From Denitrificimonas caeni DSM 24390 (GTDB lineage Bacteria > Pseudomonadota > Gammaproteobacteria > Pseudomonadales > Pseudomonadaceae), in the NCBI RefSeq assembly GCF_000421765.1, contig NZ_ATXQ01000004.1, forward strand, positions 248,001 to 312,000: a stretch of DNA of 64,000 nt, in the 5' to 3' direction. Shown one piece after another: positions 19,978 through 28,054 of the stretch. A model generated the notes under the pieces. It worked only from the letters and a program-made list of their open reading frames with translations, was not told the DNA's origin and did no database searches. How positions within the stretch are numbered: position 1 is the stretch's first letter; each line of letters begins with the position of its first letter. The translations under genes and the position numbers were made by a program.

Positions 19978-20853
19978 ATGACTGTGACACCCCACCTGTT
20001 TGGTAGGGCCGGCGACGTTTATCCCAGGGTACTCAGGGATGTCGTTGGTGAGGCATCTGGAACAGCATACTCGTTCATGGAGATTGAACAGTTTGAAACC
20101 TTGCTACCCAGCAAAATGAATCAGGTCTATTGGGAAGAGATCCTATATCGAGCGCATTGGGCGGCCGTCGCTAATTCAATTCGCCACCTTCGCTGGTTTG
20201 ATGCATGTGTCGTTCATTCGACTACGCAGCCAAACTACTTGGCATTTTGCGCAGCCTTGCGGGGGCTACTTGAATCTGCAGCTGATACAAAACATTCTCT
20301 AGAAGCAGTTCCTATTACAATCGCTTCTTCTGCCGGTAATATACTCAAAGCATTAGACGGAAAACTAGATGGTTCTTTCTTCATTAGTACTGAGTTAGAG
20401 AACTGCCTGATACATTTCCACCATGCTCGGAAGGTTGGAAAAGAAGAGGACGCGCCACCCACTCACAGGGCTGAAACAGCTGCGAAATATGTAAGCGCGT
20501 TAGATCATTCACAATATCCCGTAAAAGCACTGTACTCAGAGCTTTGTCAGGTAGTTCACCCTGCGGAGCCCTCACTGCATTGGCTTTCACATGTAAGTGA
20601 GAATGGATGGGAAGTCGGAGCGCAGGATGATATCGGAAGCATCCATAAACTGGTTGATCGATACAAAGAAAGCATAAGCTGGATTCAGCAGAATTCGGGC
20701 AACATCACCATCCTTTTGTGTCAGGTGCTAAATTCGTTGCCACGAAAACAGCTGCATATTGAATCTGTGAAGCCGTGGAACATGAGTGAGCTTCCGGTAC
20801 ACCGAAAAATAAAAAATGAGTTTGGCCGGCACGGTGTCCAATGGCCATCATAA
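19978..20853 (+). CDS. Hypothetical cassette protein (cassette 1)
   Basis: A 291-residue protein that I do not recognise. It is soluble, with no signal peptide or membrane helix, and slightly acidic. It has several Trp and His residues (HWAAVANSIRHLRWFDA, LIHFHHARKVGKEED) and looks mostly alpha-helical. It is the first cassette gene, and its stop codon (20851-20853) lies inside the R'' arm of the attC that closes the cassette. AGGGCTAAGTT before the ATG gives a weak ribosome-binding site. No catalytic motif stands out. Confidence 0.75.
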   Translation: MTVTPHLFGRAGDVYPRVLRDVVGEASGTAYSFMEIEQFETLLPSKMNQVYWEEILYRAHWAAVANSIRHLRWFDACVVHSTTQPNYLAFCAALRGLLESAADTKHSLEAVPITIASSAGNILKALDGKLDGSFFISTELENCLIHFHHARKVGKEEDAPPTHRAETAAKYVSALDHSQYPVKALYSELCQVVHPAEPSLHWLSHVSENGWEVGAQDDIGSIHKLVDRYKESISWIQQNSGNITILLCQVLNSLPRKQLHIESVKPWNMSELPVHRKIKNEFGRHGVQWPS

Positions 20854-20908
20854 CAATTCGCGTAAGGCGGACGTCCCTGTCGGGCCGCCGCTTCGCTCCG
20901 CGTTAGAG
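20848..20908 (+). other. attC site 1
   Basis: R'' TCATAAC (20848-20854), L'' AATTCGCG, a central stem GGCGGAC...GGGCCGCC, and R' GTTAGAG (20902-20908). 61 bases. The L' arm is shorter than in typical sites of this type. Confidence 0.7.
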
Positions 20909-20933
20909 CATTACAGAAGGTAGAGATAGGACG

Positions 20934-21545
20934 ATGGATAAGCTTTTGTACCAATTTATTGAGAATCTCAGTGCGGGTGATCTCTGGTACGGGTTTTTGA
21001 TGCTTGGGGTTTTTTACATTCTCAAGAAAGAGCCATTTAAAGTTTTTACCCATTTTTCAGAAAAAAAGACGAAGGACCTTTCGCAGGCTCAAGCATTACT
21101 GGAAAGTGGGAAGTTGAGTAAGGATGCAGATAATTTACTTCAAGAGCATATCGAGCAGGAACTATTTGTTAAATATTATGGGATCCGTGCGGGAAAGGAG
21201 ATGCGTTCTGCTTTACTTAAGTTTTATAACAAAAATCAAGCCGAAATCGGCTGGCACGACCTTCGTCGCGCATATTCGTCTATTTATTTAGATGGAACGA
21301 AGGTTAAGGTTAATATTAAGTGGTGGGAACACCCGATGCGATGGTTAGTTACTGCTATTAGTTGGAGTATTGGGGCATATGCGATTTTTGTGCTTATTGT
21401 CGCGGCTGTTGCAAGGACAGAAAACCAACTACATTTCTTTGGTCTTAGCATTATGGCCATTTTTCTTCTCGTGCTAGCGTTGTTTTTCTCGAGCTTGAAT
21501 TGGCCCTATCATAGCGCCCGAAAGGTGTTGGCGGGGCAGAATTGA
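20934..21545 (+). CDS. Hypothetical membrane protein (cassette 2)
   Basis: 203 residues of unknown function. One N-terminal membrane helix (about 16-30), a charged cytoplasmic middle (about 31-135) with a helical stretch rich in Glu/Lys/Gln, and two C-terminal helices (about 137-160 and 167-188). A conserved-looking KWWEHP precedes the second helix. GGTAGAGATAGG precedes the ATG. It is the only gene of cassette 2. The topology, a cytosolic domain held by three helices, recurs in defence effectors but is not diagnostic. Confidence 0.75.
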   Translation: MDKLLYQFIENLSAGDLWYGFLMLGVFYILKKEPFKVFTHFSEKKTKDLSQAQALLESGKLSKDADNLLQEHIEQELFVKYYGIRAGKEMRSALLKFYNKNQAEIGWHDLRRAYSSIYLDGTKVKVNIKWWEHPMRWLVTAISWSIGAYAIFVLIVAAVARTENQLHFFGLSIMAIFLLVLALFFSSLNWPYHSARKVLAGQN

Positions 21546-21546
21546 G

Positions 21547-21630
21547 CTCTAACAAAACCAAGCACCGCGACAGCTTTTTCGTTGCGGCTGCGCCTCCACT
21601 ATAAAGCCACGCGTGTTGGCGGCGTTATGT
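21547..21630 (+). other. attC site 2
   Basis: R'' CTCTAAC (21547-21553), R' GTTATGT (21624-21630), 84 bases with the inner palindrome around CCGCGACAG...GTTGCGG. Near-identical in plan and much of its sequence to attC site 6 (26007-26090). Confidence 0.85.
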
Positions 21631-21660
21631 TTCTCAGTTTAACAATTGGAGTTAACTGTC

Positions 21661-22161
21661 ATGTCGGATGACACTGAAGAATCTAAAAAGGATAAGGCCT
21701 TTACGCATTTAATGCGTGAGCAGTCCGAGATCCTTGAAAATTATGGCAAGAAGGCTGATAAGTTGATGCAATCCATCCAGAACAACTTTGAAAAGGATTA
21801 TTCATCTTTCTGTGTCGGAGCAGGTGGACTGGCGGTAATAGCTAGTGTAGGGCTGGTTGTTTTAGATAAGTCCATTAGCTTCTCCATCATGCTGTCAGTT
21901 CTTGGATTTGCACTCCTTATAGCTGGCGTGGTGCTAAGGGTTATTTCTGCAAAGATAAGGCTTGAATGTCTACCAAAAATTCTGGAGCTGGAAAAGGATA
22001 TTGCGCAAATTCAATTCAAACAGAAAATTTCTTATCGGTACTGGCTAGGTGAGAAACCTCATAAGCTCGATGAGGATAAGTTCAGACTTCTGCTGGGACT
22101 TGATATCAAAAGTGCGCCGAAAGACGATGAAGAACCCAGATTGCTTACGAGTGAAGAATAA
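21661..22161 (+). CDS. Hypothetical two-helix membrane protein (cassette 3)
   Basis: 166 residues. A charged N-terminal helix (about 1-46, acidic then amphipathic) is followed by two adjacent membrane helices (about 48-68 and 72-95) and a basic-to-acidic cytoplasmic tail (about 96-166). The layout resembles small membrane proteins with a two-helix hairpin, but I do not recognise the family. ATG at 21661 is preferred over an in-frame TTG at 21646, because GGAG (21648-21651) is nine bases before the ATG. It is the sole gene of its cassette. Confidence 0.75.
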   Translation: MSDDTEESKKDKAFTHLMREQSEILENYGKKADKLMQSIQNNFEKDYSSFCVGAGGLAVIASVGLVVLDKSISFSIMLSVLGFALLIAGVVLRVISAKIRLECLPKILELEKDIAQIQFKQKISYRYWLGEKPHKLDEDKFRLLLGLDIKSAPKDDEEPRLLTSEE

Positions 22162-22266
22162 ACATAACAAACAGTTCCTGGGTAACCAAATCATCTCGCC
22201 ATGCCTTTTGCAAACGACGCAAAAGCCACGTCAACATGCTTTGGTGTCAGAACATGGGCGTTATGC
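22162..22266 (+). other. attC site 3
   Basis: R'' ACATAAC (22162-22168), R' GTTATGC (22260-22266), 105 bases, the longest site. The inner palindrome contains GCCTTTTGCA...TGCTTTGGTG-type complementarity and GAACATGGGC as L' arm. Confidence 0.8.
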
Positions 22267-22279
22267 ATAAGGAGAAATA

Positions 22280-22612
22280 ATGGAGTCATTTAATGCCGTC
22301 CATGACCTCATGGAAGCACATAATTTAAAATCCGATCAATTTGGCAATTTAAATTTTGAAGCTTTTGTCGAGTATCATAGTTCTGCTGGGAGCGCGTCAG
22401 AAGTAACAGCTGTCAGGATCATACGTAATGGCTACCAAGATGGACAAATAAGCTTGGAGGAGTCAGGCGATTTAGTTGCAGAAAACTATCACCTAGATTT
22501 CACAACACAATATCAAAAATATAGCTTCTCAGAAGTGGATAATAAATTGTTTGTGTCGGGCAACTCACCCAAAATGGGCGGTAAATATAATGTCGCTATA
22601 TCTCCTGTGTAA
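22280..22612 (+). CDS. Hypothetical small soluble protein (cassette 4)
   Basis: 110 residues, acidic, with no membrane helix or signal peptide and unrecognised. The middle contains a regular beta-looking stretch (AVRIIRNGYQDG, YQKYSFSEVDNKLFVSG). AAGGAG at 22269-22274 is well placed before the ATG, a strong ribosome-binding site within the cassette. It ends two bases before the attC region. Possible roles include an immunity or anti-repressor type protein, but nothing in the sequence shows this. Confidence 0.7.
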   Translation: MESFNAVHDLMEAHNLKSDQFGNLNFEAFVEYHSSAGSASEVTAVRIIRNGYQDGQISLEESGDLVAENYHLDFTTQYQKYSFSEVDNKLFVSGNSPKMGGKYNVAISPV

Positions 22613-22614
22613 CT

Positions 22615-22690
22615 GCATAACAAGGACAATCACAAACGCCGGCAAGCTGGTTGGACTCGCTGACGCTCGCCTGTGTTGGAGGCGTTATTA
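22615..22690 (+). other. attC site 4
   Basis: R'' GCATAAC (22615-22621), R' GTTATTA (22684-22690), 76 bases, with stem AACGCCGGCAAG...CTCGCCTGTGTT and L' GGAGGC. Confidence 0.8.
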
Positions 22691-22731
22691 AACCCTGCTA
22701 GCTTTGGTGTTAAATTTAAGGATATAAATAT

Positions 22732-25386
22732 ATGAATACGGCTGTTGAACACACTAGGGCTAAATTCTGGAAGTGCGCATTACAAGTAAACCCTTCAAGT
22801 TATATACAGTACCGAGGGCAAAGTCAGGATATTTCAGAAGATAACTACAACCAGAGATTATTAGAAGTCTGCCTTGAGGAATCAATAAAGGTTGTGGGAA
22901 TAGCCGACCATGGCAATGTTGATTCTGTGATGAAAATTAAATCAACCTTTAATGCGCAAGGAGTCATCGTATTTCCGGGATTTGAAATTGCATCTAGTGA
23001 AAAAATACATTTAGTTTGTTTGTATCCAGAAGATACAAGTCTTCAAACTTTAAATAATTATTTGTATGAGTTTGATATAGATACTTCCAACGGTACAAAG
23101 CCATCAACTAAAAGTGCTGACTTTATTCTGTCAACAGTTATCGAAAAAGGTGGCTTTGTGTATGCCGCACATTGCACAGATGACAACGGGGTTTTGAAGC
23201 AAAAATTAAACAATATTTGGAAAAATCCGAATTTACATGCAGCACAAATCCCTACTTCATTAGAAGCATTAAAAGAGCAAGGTGATCAAGCAAATCACCA
23301 GATCCTTCTAAATAAAAACCCTGATTATAAGCGTGAAAAAAAGATTGCGATTATAAATGCTAAAGATATAGAAGGCCCTGAAACATTAAGGAAAGAAAAT
23401 GCGACTTGCTTGGTGAAAATGACAGAGCCATGCTTTTCCTCATTTAAACTAGCGTTTGCAGATTCTGAATCCCGTGTTCGCCTCAACTCCGATATTAAAG
23501 AAAAATATTACTCTAGAATAGAGTCTGTTAGGTTTGTTGGTGGGTTTCTTGATGGAGTTAATATAAACTATTCCGAGCATTTGAATGCTTTAATAGGCGG
23601 TAGAGGAACAGGTAAATCGACTTTAATAGAGTCAATGCGCTATATTTTAAATATTGAACCTATTAGTAAAGAAACAAAAGCACAACATCTTAAAGTTATA
23701 AAACAGAATCTTGGTTCAGGGTTCGCTGAATTGACTGTAAGATCAGCAGTAAAACATGGAAAATTATATAAAATATCAAGACGCTATGGTGAATCTCCAA
23801 TAGTAAAAGATGAAAGCGGGTCTGTTTCTACTTTTTCTCCTAGAGATTTATTACCCAATATTGAAATCTTTGGTCAAAATGAAATCCATGATATCGCCAA
23901 AGAATCAAGTGAGCAGCTAAAAGTAGTAGAGCGATTTCTAAATACAGATAAAATTGAGCAAGAGTCAGGTATTTCAACAATTAAAGAGTCGTTAGTTGTA
24001 ACAAGAAATAATATCTCTGATTTAACATCTAGCGTCTCTAGCTTGGAAGCTGATATTGAAGAATTGAAAACTCACGAGGAAGATGAAAGTAGATATAAAG
24101 AGCTTGGAATAGACCAGCAATTGAAGCTATTACCAATCGTTGAGTCGGAAAGAAGTACTTTTAAAACGGTTTCAGAAAAGATAAAAACGTTAAAGGAGGC
24201 ACTAAAAGAGTTCTCTGAATCTATCCCATGCGATAATTTTATTACCGAAGAGTCTATTAAGGAGTTTCCAGATAAAATAATATTTGAAAATGCTAAATTA
24301 GCCCTAGTTGAATTGAAAAATAGCCTCAATCAATCTATTGCAAAAATGGAATTGGATTCAGAAAATTCTCAGAAGAAGATAGAGTTACTTGATAAAGAAC
24401 TTCAAGAAAGCATAGATAAACAAGAAGACTCCATCACTAAAGAGTTTAGAAAGTTGGCTCCTGTTGAAGGTTTAACTGGAAAACAAATTGGAGAACAATA
24501 TCGGGATCTAATTAAAAATATCGAGAGATTAAAACCTAAGCGTGCGGAACTTGTAACTGAACAAGGTAAACTGGACAAAGAAGTAGCTAAAAGACATGCT
24601 CTACTGGCTGAGTTGTCCGAGAAAAAAACTAACAGAGCGGCAGCCTTTGAAAGGGGCGTAAAAAAGTTAAATAGAAAATTAAAGGGTAATATAAAGGTAA
24701 ATTATTCAGCAGAAAAAAACAGACTTGGATTAATAGAACTTATCGTAAGTTATCGTTTATCTGATGTTGCTGAGGGAAGGCTTTCTTGGATGAAAGAAGT
24801 AGAGGAGTTCTCTGCACCTCTATTAGCAGAGACTATCAAGAAAGGACAGGATGCGTTATTAGGGAAAGATTGGGGGATGACTTCTACTACCGCTAATAGA
24901 TTGTCAAAAATCAGTAATAAACAAATAATGGAAATTGAAGAGTTTAAGATCGATGATTTGGTTAGTATTGAGTTGAATGTTTCGAGTATTGAAGAGCCCT
25001 TATATAAAAAACTTGATTCATTATCAACAGGTCAACAGTGTACAGCCTTATTGCACATGCTCTTACTTGATAATCAAGATCCTCTGCTATTAGATCAACC
25101 GGAAGATAATCTCGACAACGCATTTATAGCTGAAAGAATTGTTTCGCAAGTGCGAGATGCCAAACTAACTAGACAGTTTATTTTTGCTACACATAATGCA
25201 AATATACCTGTTTTTGGTGACGCTGAATGGATTGGGGTTTTGGAGTCAACGAATGAAAATGCAACGTTGCCCATTCAAAATCAAGGTTCTATAGACCAGC
25301 CAAACATTCAGAATCTTGCGGCCAAAATTCTTGAAGGTGGTGAAGACGCATTTAATCGAAGAAAAGAAAAATATGGCTTTAAGTAA
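22732..25386 (+). CDS. PHP-domain/SMC-like ATPase of the TrlF type, candidate phage-defence gene (cassette 5)
   Basis: 884 residues. The N-terminal PHP-like domain (about 12-250) keeps ADHGNV (His60), FPGFEI (Glu85) and AAHC (His147). The usual first HxH motif is absent: the matching segment reads KCALQVNPSS. An SMC/ABC-type ATPase follows: Walker A GGRGTGKST (289-297), a coiled coil with many Glu/Lys/Leu (about 410-650), signature LSTGQQ (764-769), Walker B PLLLDQPED (784-792) and a switch His in FATHN (821). This order is that of the TrlF-like AAA ATPases, related in plan to defence ATPases that join a nuclease/phosphoesterase to an SMC-like motor. It is alone in its cassette and clearly more AT-rich than its surroundings. 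ATP-dependent nucleic-acid sensing is plausible; substrate and target are unknown. Confidence 0.85.
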   Translation: MNTAVEHTRAKFWKCALQVNPSSYIQYRGQSQDISEDNYNQRLLEVCLEESIKVVGIADHGNVDSVMKIKSTFNAQGVIVFPGFEIASSEKIHLVCLYPEDTSLQTLNNYLYEFDIDTSNGTKPSTKSADFILSTVIEKGGFVYAAHCTDDNGVLKQKLNNIWKNPNLHAAQIPTSLEALKEQGDQANHQILLNKNPDYKREKKIAIINAKDIEGPETLRKENATCLVKMTEPCFSSFKLAFADSESRVRLNSDIKEKYYSRIESVRFVGGFLDGVNINYSEHLNALIGGRGTGKSTLIESMRYILNIEPISKETKAQHLKVIKQNLGSGFAELTVRSAVKHGKLYKISRRYGESPIVKDESGSVSTFSPRDLLPNIEIFGQNEIHDIAKESSEQLKVVERFLNTDKIEQESGISTIKESLVVTRNNISDLTSSVSSLEADIEELKTHEEDESRYKELGIDQQLKLLPIVESERSTFKTVSEKIKTLKEALKEFSESIPCDNFITEESIKEFPDKIIFENAKLALVELKNSLNQSIAKMELDSENSQKKIELLDKELQESIDKQEDSITKEFRKLAPVEGLTGKQIGEQYRDLIKNIERLKPKRAELVTEQGKLDKEVAKRHALLAELSEKKTNRAAAFERGVKKLNRKLKGNIKVNYSAEKNRLGLIELIVSYRLSDVAEGRLSWMKEVEEFSAPLLAETIKKGQDALLGKDWGMTSTTANRLSKISNKQIMEIEEFKIDDLVSIELNVSSIEEPLYKKLDSLSTGQQCTALLHMLLLDNQDPLLLDQPEDNLDNAFIAERIVSQVRDAKLTRQFIFATHNANIPVFGDAEWIGVLESTNENATLPIQNQGSIDQPNIQNLAAKILEGGEDAFNRRKEKYGFK

Positions 25387-25391
25387 GGGCT

Positions 25392-25490
25392 AAATAACAA
25401 GTCGTTTAAAAGGACAAAAAACAGTTGGTTTTTGCTCCTTCGTCGTTAATTTTAATCAACAATTTTTTGCCTCTTAACGAGGCGTTAGAC
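25392..25490 (+). other. attC site 5
   Basis: R'' AAATAAC (25392-25398), L'' TCGTTTAA, L' TTAACGA and R' GTTAGAC (25484-25490), a full match to GTTRRRY. 99 bases, with inner arms AGGACAAAAAAC and GTTTTTGCTCCT. The best formed site in the array. Confidence 0.9.
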
Positions 25491-25511
25491 AATTCAAAAA
25501 AAAATGAAACT

Positions 25512-25628
25512 ATGCGTGAAGTAAATAACAAGGAATTGAACCCCAAAGAAACACTGAGAATCCTGTGGCGAGGGTTCATAATAAGCGTGGCATCAGTGCT
25601 TGCGGCATTAGCTAAAAGGAACAAATAA
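25512..25628 (+). CDS. 38-residue peptide upstream of a membrane protein (cassette 6, gene 1)
   Basis: Start at ATG 25512 (MREVNNKELNPKETLRILWR...), the first ATG after the attC end in this frame; a TTG at 25425 lies inside the attC and is rejected. A basic/acidic N-terminal half is followed by a hydrophobic helix (about 21-34) and a KRNK tail. Its TAA is immediately followed by the ATG of the next gene (AAATAAATGG), so translation is coupled. Small leader-like or toxin-like peptides have this form; function unknown. Confidence 0.5.
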   Translation: MREVNNKELNPKETLRILWRGFIISVASVLAALAKRNK

Positions 25629-25895
25629 ATGGGTGTACCTACAATAATGGTGATTGCATTCTTCGGCGGAGCGATCATTCAACTTTTATTCCGTTGCTTG
25701 CCTGTTTCTATTGTAGTACCAACTACTGCACTGTCTTTATGGATTCTATTCACTGAGTTCCTACAGCCTTATAAAGGTGGTGGTGCATCTATGTGGCCTA
25801 TTGCACTATTTTTTGTCATCGCGTACTCGGCCATTGGTGCTGGTGGTGGAGCGCAGCTTATGGCTGTGATTACCAAGACAGGCAAACCCAAATAG
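25629..25895 (+). CDS. Hypothetical small membrane protein (cassette 6, gene 2)
   Basis: 88 residues with about three hydrophobic helices (about 3-20, 24-45, 54-80), the last with a Gly-rich AIGAGGGAQL stretch. It begins directly after the stop of the 38-residue peptide, so the two form a coupled pair in one cassette. The family is not recognised. 111 bases of non-coding sequence separate it from the next attC, longer than usual. Confidence 0.65.
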   Translation: MGVPTIMVIAFFGGAIIQLLFRCLPVSIVVPTTALSLWILFTEFLQPYKGGGASMWPIALFFVIAYSAIGAGGGAQLMAVITKTGKPK

Positions 25896-26006
25896 ATATT
25901 TATTTAATAGGTGCAATTTTATATTTAATATATGCATTTTCGTAGGCGGTATCTGGCAATGCGGCTCAGTACTTGAGCGGAATTATCACAGTGTAGCGCC
26001 ACAATT

Positions 26007-26090
26007 TTCTAACAAGGCCAGGCACGGCGAAGCCTTTTCCGTTGCGGCTTTGCCTTCACTACAAAGCCGCGCATGCTGGCGGCGTTAGGT
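26007..26090 (+). other. attC site 6
   Basis: R'' TTCTAAC (26007-26013), R' GTTAGGT (26084-26090, full GTTRRRY match), 84 bases. Inner arms GGCACGGCGAAGCC and GGCTTTGCC. Very similar to attC 2, so these two cassettes probably come from the same source integron type. Confidence 0.9.
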
Positions 26091-26106
26091 GCTTTCCGAG
26101 TAGCCG

Positions 26107-26505
26107 ATGAAAATATTCAAACGCATTATAAAATTACTATTGGTCACTTCAATATTTGGTCTGATATTTTCCATAATGTACAGCGGCGTTATTTTAGAAA
26201 TCACGAATAATAGCCAAGCCACCATAAAAGACGTTTCTATTAATTACGGCAGAGGAAGTTATCTTTTGCCAGAATTAAAGAGTGGAGAAACGGTAAAAAA
26301 GAGAGTTGGTAAAATTGGAGAAGGTGCTAACTTTGAAATAACATGGAAATCTGGAAATAATAACGCTGGTAGCGTGACATATAGCGTTTACTTCATAGAT
26401 TTGCTCTCTCCAACGAGAATATCTATAACCTTTCCAAACGAAAATTCCGCATTATTAAAGTACAGTGGAAGAACATATAAATCGTATTTTAAATCTGGTA
26501 CTTAA
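26107..26505 (+). CDS. Hypothetical membrane-anchored protein (cassette 7, gene 1)
   Basis: 132 residues with one N-terminal helix (about 9-28) and a beta-rich outer part (about 33-132) containing a run of short strands (VILEITNNSQATIKDVSINYG). I do not recognise the family. It looks exported and membrane-tethered. No attC separates it from the following gene, ten bases on, so the two share one cassette. Confidence 0.7.
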   Translation: MKIFKRIIKLLLVTSIFGLIFSIMYSGVILEITNNSQATIKDVSINYGRGSYLLPELKSGETVKKRVGKIGEGANFEITWKSGNNNAGSVTYSVYFIDLLSPTRISITFPNENSALLKYSGRTYKSYFKSGT

Positions 26506-26529
26506 TATAATATTATGGCAAGGAGATTT

Positions 26530-27048
26530 ATGAGAGTTACTACCGACATCAGTAAAGCAGATTTGGTTCGTTTTAACTTGGCAATCTTGCCGAGACTAAG
26601 GTCTACCTACGTAACTATATTAGTCATTACTGTATTTGTATTTGGATATATCTGCTGGAAAAATGGTATCCCCCAAACCCAAAGCAACTGGATAGCTTTC
26701 ACAATAGGCTCTGTTGGTGGTGGTGTTTTCGGTATGCTATTTGGTGTCATTTGCTCGATAATTTCTATTTTACTTATGTCATCTAGAAATAATGGAATCC
26801 TTGGTCATCATGAATATACACTTACAGACGAAGGGCTCCATGAGAAAACTTCTGCTAATGAGGGGGTTAGCAAATGGGCTGGTGTAACCAAAGTGAAAGT
26901 CACAGGTCCGTATTTGCTTTTTCAGATAGCGGGCTACTTATTCCATATAGTGCCAGCTCGTAGTTTCGAGACTAAAGAACAATTTAGTGAGTTTGTATCA
27001 CTGTCAATGGAGTACTGGCAAAATGCACATAACAAACGCGTCAATTAG
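26530..27048 (+). CDS. YcxB-like domain membrane protein (cassette 7, gene 2)
   Basis: 172 residues: a short N-terminal segment, two membrane helices (about 26-43 and 60-86), then a YcxB-like domain (about 98-165) with YTLTDEGLHEKT, a middle W and a final IVPARSF, typical of YcxB (PF14317). Function of the family unknown. ATG at 26530 is chosen because AAGGAG (26520-26525) precedes it by four bases; an in-frame ATG at 26515 has no ribosome-binding site. The stop codon lies inside the attC that closes the cassette. Confidence 0.7.
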   Translation: MRVTTDISKADLVRFNLAILPRLRSTYVTILVITVFVFGYICWKNGIPQTQSNWIAFTIGSVGGGVFGMLFGVICSIISILLMSSRNNGILGHHEYTLTDEGLHEKTSANEGVSKWAGVTKVKVTGPYLLFQIAGYLFHIVPARSFETKEQFSEFVSLSMEYWQNAHNKRVN

Positions 27049-27087
27049 GACGCACACAAGCTAGTGTCTATTACTCGGGTGTTAGGG
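27027..27087 (+). other. attC site 7
   Basis: R'' ACATAAC (27027-27033), L'' CGCGTCAAT, L' ATTACTCGG and R' GTTAGGG (27081-27087). 61 bases. It overlaps the last seven codons of the YcxB-like gene. Confidence 0.8.
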
Positions 27088-27092
27088 ATCTT

Positions 27093-27470
27093 ATGCAAAG
27101 CACTGTACTATTCATTACTATCTCGGCTTTAGTCTTACTAATACCGTTTTGCATAGTAATTTTTGTAGTTAAGTTAACTAGGATTAAAATTCCAAAAAAA
27201 ACTAAAGGTTACTATGCAAGTTACATACTACTCGCAGTAGCTGCAGTATTTCTTGCGGGGGCTACTTGTCATATGTGGGGACAGATAGCATCAGGCTCTA
27301 TTCGCTTTCAAGCCAGAAGTATGAATACTCCTTGGTTGTTTTTATACGAAACTCAGCCATTGTATTTTTTAGGAATGTCAGTTTTTTACATTGTATTTAT
27401 CTTGGTAAGCATCGGTGCGCTTGTAATAATGCATAAAAAAATAGAAGCTCATTTCCGCAAGAAACTCTGA
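27093..27470 (+). CDS. Hypothetical membrane protein (cassette 8)
   Basis: 125 residues with about three membrane helices (about 6-28, 44-66 and 93-117) and a loop between the second and third. Not recognised. GTTAGGGATCTT precedes the ATG; the R' end GTTAGGG is close enough to serve as ribosome-binding site. It ends inside the attC site. Confidence 0.65.
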   Translation: MQSTVLFITISALVLLIPFCIVIFVVKLTRIKIPKKTKGYYASYILLAVAAVFLAGATCHMWGQIASGSIRFQARSMNTPWLFLYETQPLYFLGMSVFYIVFILVSIGALVIMHKKIEAHFRKKL

Positions 27471-27540
27471 CAACTGTTTCAAGCCGTTCGCTTCGCTCAC
27501 TAGAGCGGGCTCAAGCCTGACACTTAACCAAATATTAGGT
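27465..27540 (+). other. attC site 8, degraded crossover
   Basis: R'' CTCTGAC (27465-27471; usual AAC replaced by GAC). Stem CCGTTCGCTTCGCTCACTAGAGCGGG. R' region ATTAGGT (27534-27540) where GTTRRRY is expected, so the G of the crossover triplet is lost. Confidence 0.75.
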
Positions 27541-27548
27541 TTTGCAGC

Positions 27549-27959
27549 ATGAAAGTATCAACAACATCATCGTCTCTACAGAAAATGAGCTTCATTGGTG
27601 GGAGCCAACCGCTATGGAAGGCATTCTGGGTTTTGTATGTTATAGGTAGCCTTTCTTTCACGGCTATTTTCGTAGTACTAATAAAGCTCCTCTCAACAAG
27701 CCATGTACTATTGCAAGCAAGTTATATTTTAAATCTACAGACAGAAAAAATTTTAGTAATGGTCGCCACTACAACTGTAGTGATCTATATTATGTATTTC
27801 TTGTTTTGTTCAATTTCTGTCTGGCGCTGCTCGACAAACACCGTTAAAAAATATTGGGAGCTTCTCGCTAAATTTATAATTTCAATAAACTTTGCTTGGG
27901 TTTTTTGGAAAGCATTTGTCGCCTTTGGCTCTTTAGTAACGTACTTTTCTCACCAGTGA
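27549..27959 (+). CDS. Hypothetical membrane protein (cassette 9)
   Basis: 136 residues with three hydrophobic helices (about 27-48, 67-90, 105-130). Unrecognised. No clear ribosome-binding site precedes the ATG (TTAGGTTTTGCAGC). It is flanked by two attC sites whose R' triplets are damaged, so the cassette would be hard to excise. Confidence 0.65.
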   Translation: MKVSTTSSSLQKMSFIGGSQPLWKAFWVLYVIGSLSFTAIFVVLIKLLSTSHVLLQASYILNLQTEKILVMVATTTVVIYIMYFLFCSISVWRCSTNTVKKYWELLAKFIISINFAWVFWKAFVAFGSLVTYFSHQ

Positions 27960-27969
27960 ATTGCGTAAA

Positions 27970-28045
27970 ACCTAACAACTGCTTCAAACCGTTCGCTTCG
28001 CTCACTTGGACGGGATAAAACCCGGCCCTTAACCAAGCATCAGAG
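27970..28045 (+). other. attC site 9, degraded crossover
   Basis: R'' ACCTAAC (27970-27976). Stem GTTCGCTTCGCTCA identical to site 8. R' region ATCAGAG (28039-28045) in place of GTTRRRY. The 15-base CGTTCGCTTCGCTCA is shared with 5238-5252. Confidence 0.75.
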
Positions 28046-28054
28046 ACAGCACGA

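Noticed and set aside
22049-22270. 73-codon frame overlapping cassette 3 and attC 3
   Set aside because: Reads out of frame through the end of cassette 3 and the whole attC; shadow of the real gene.
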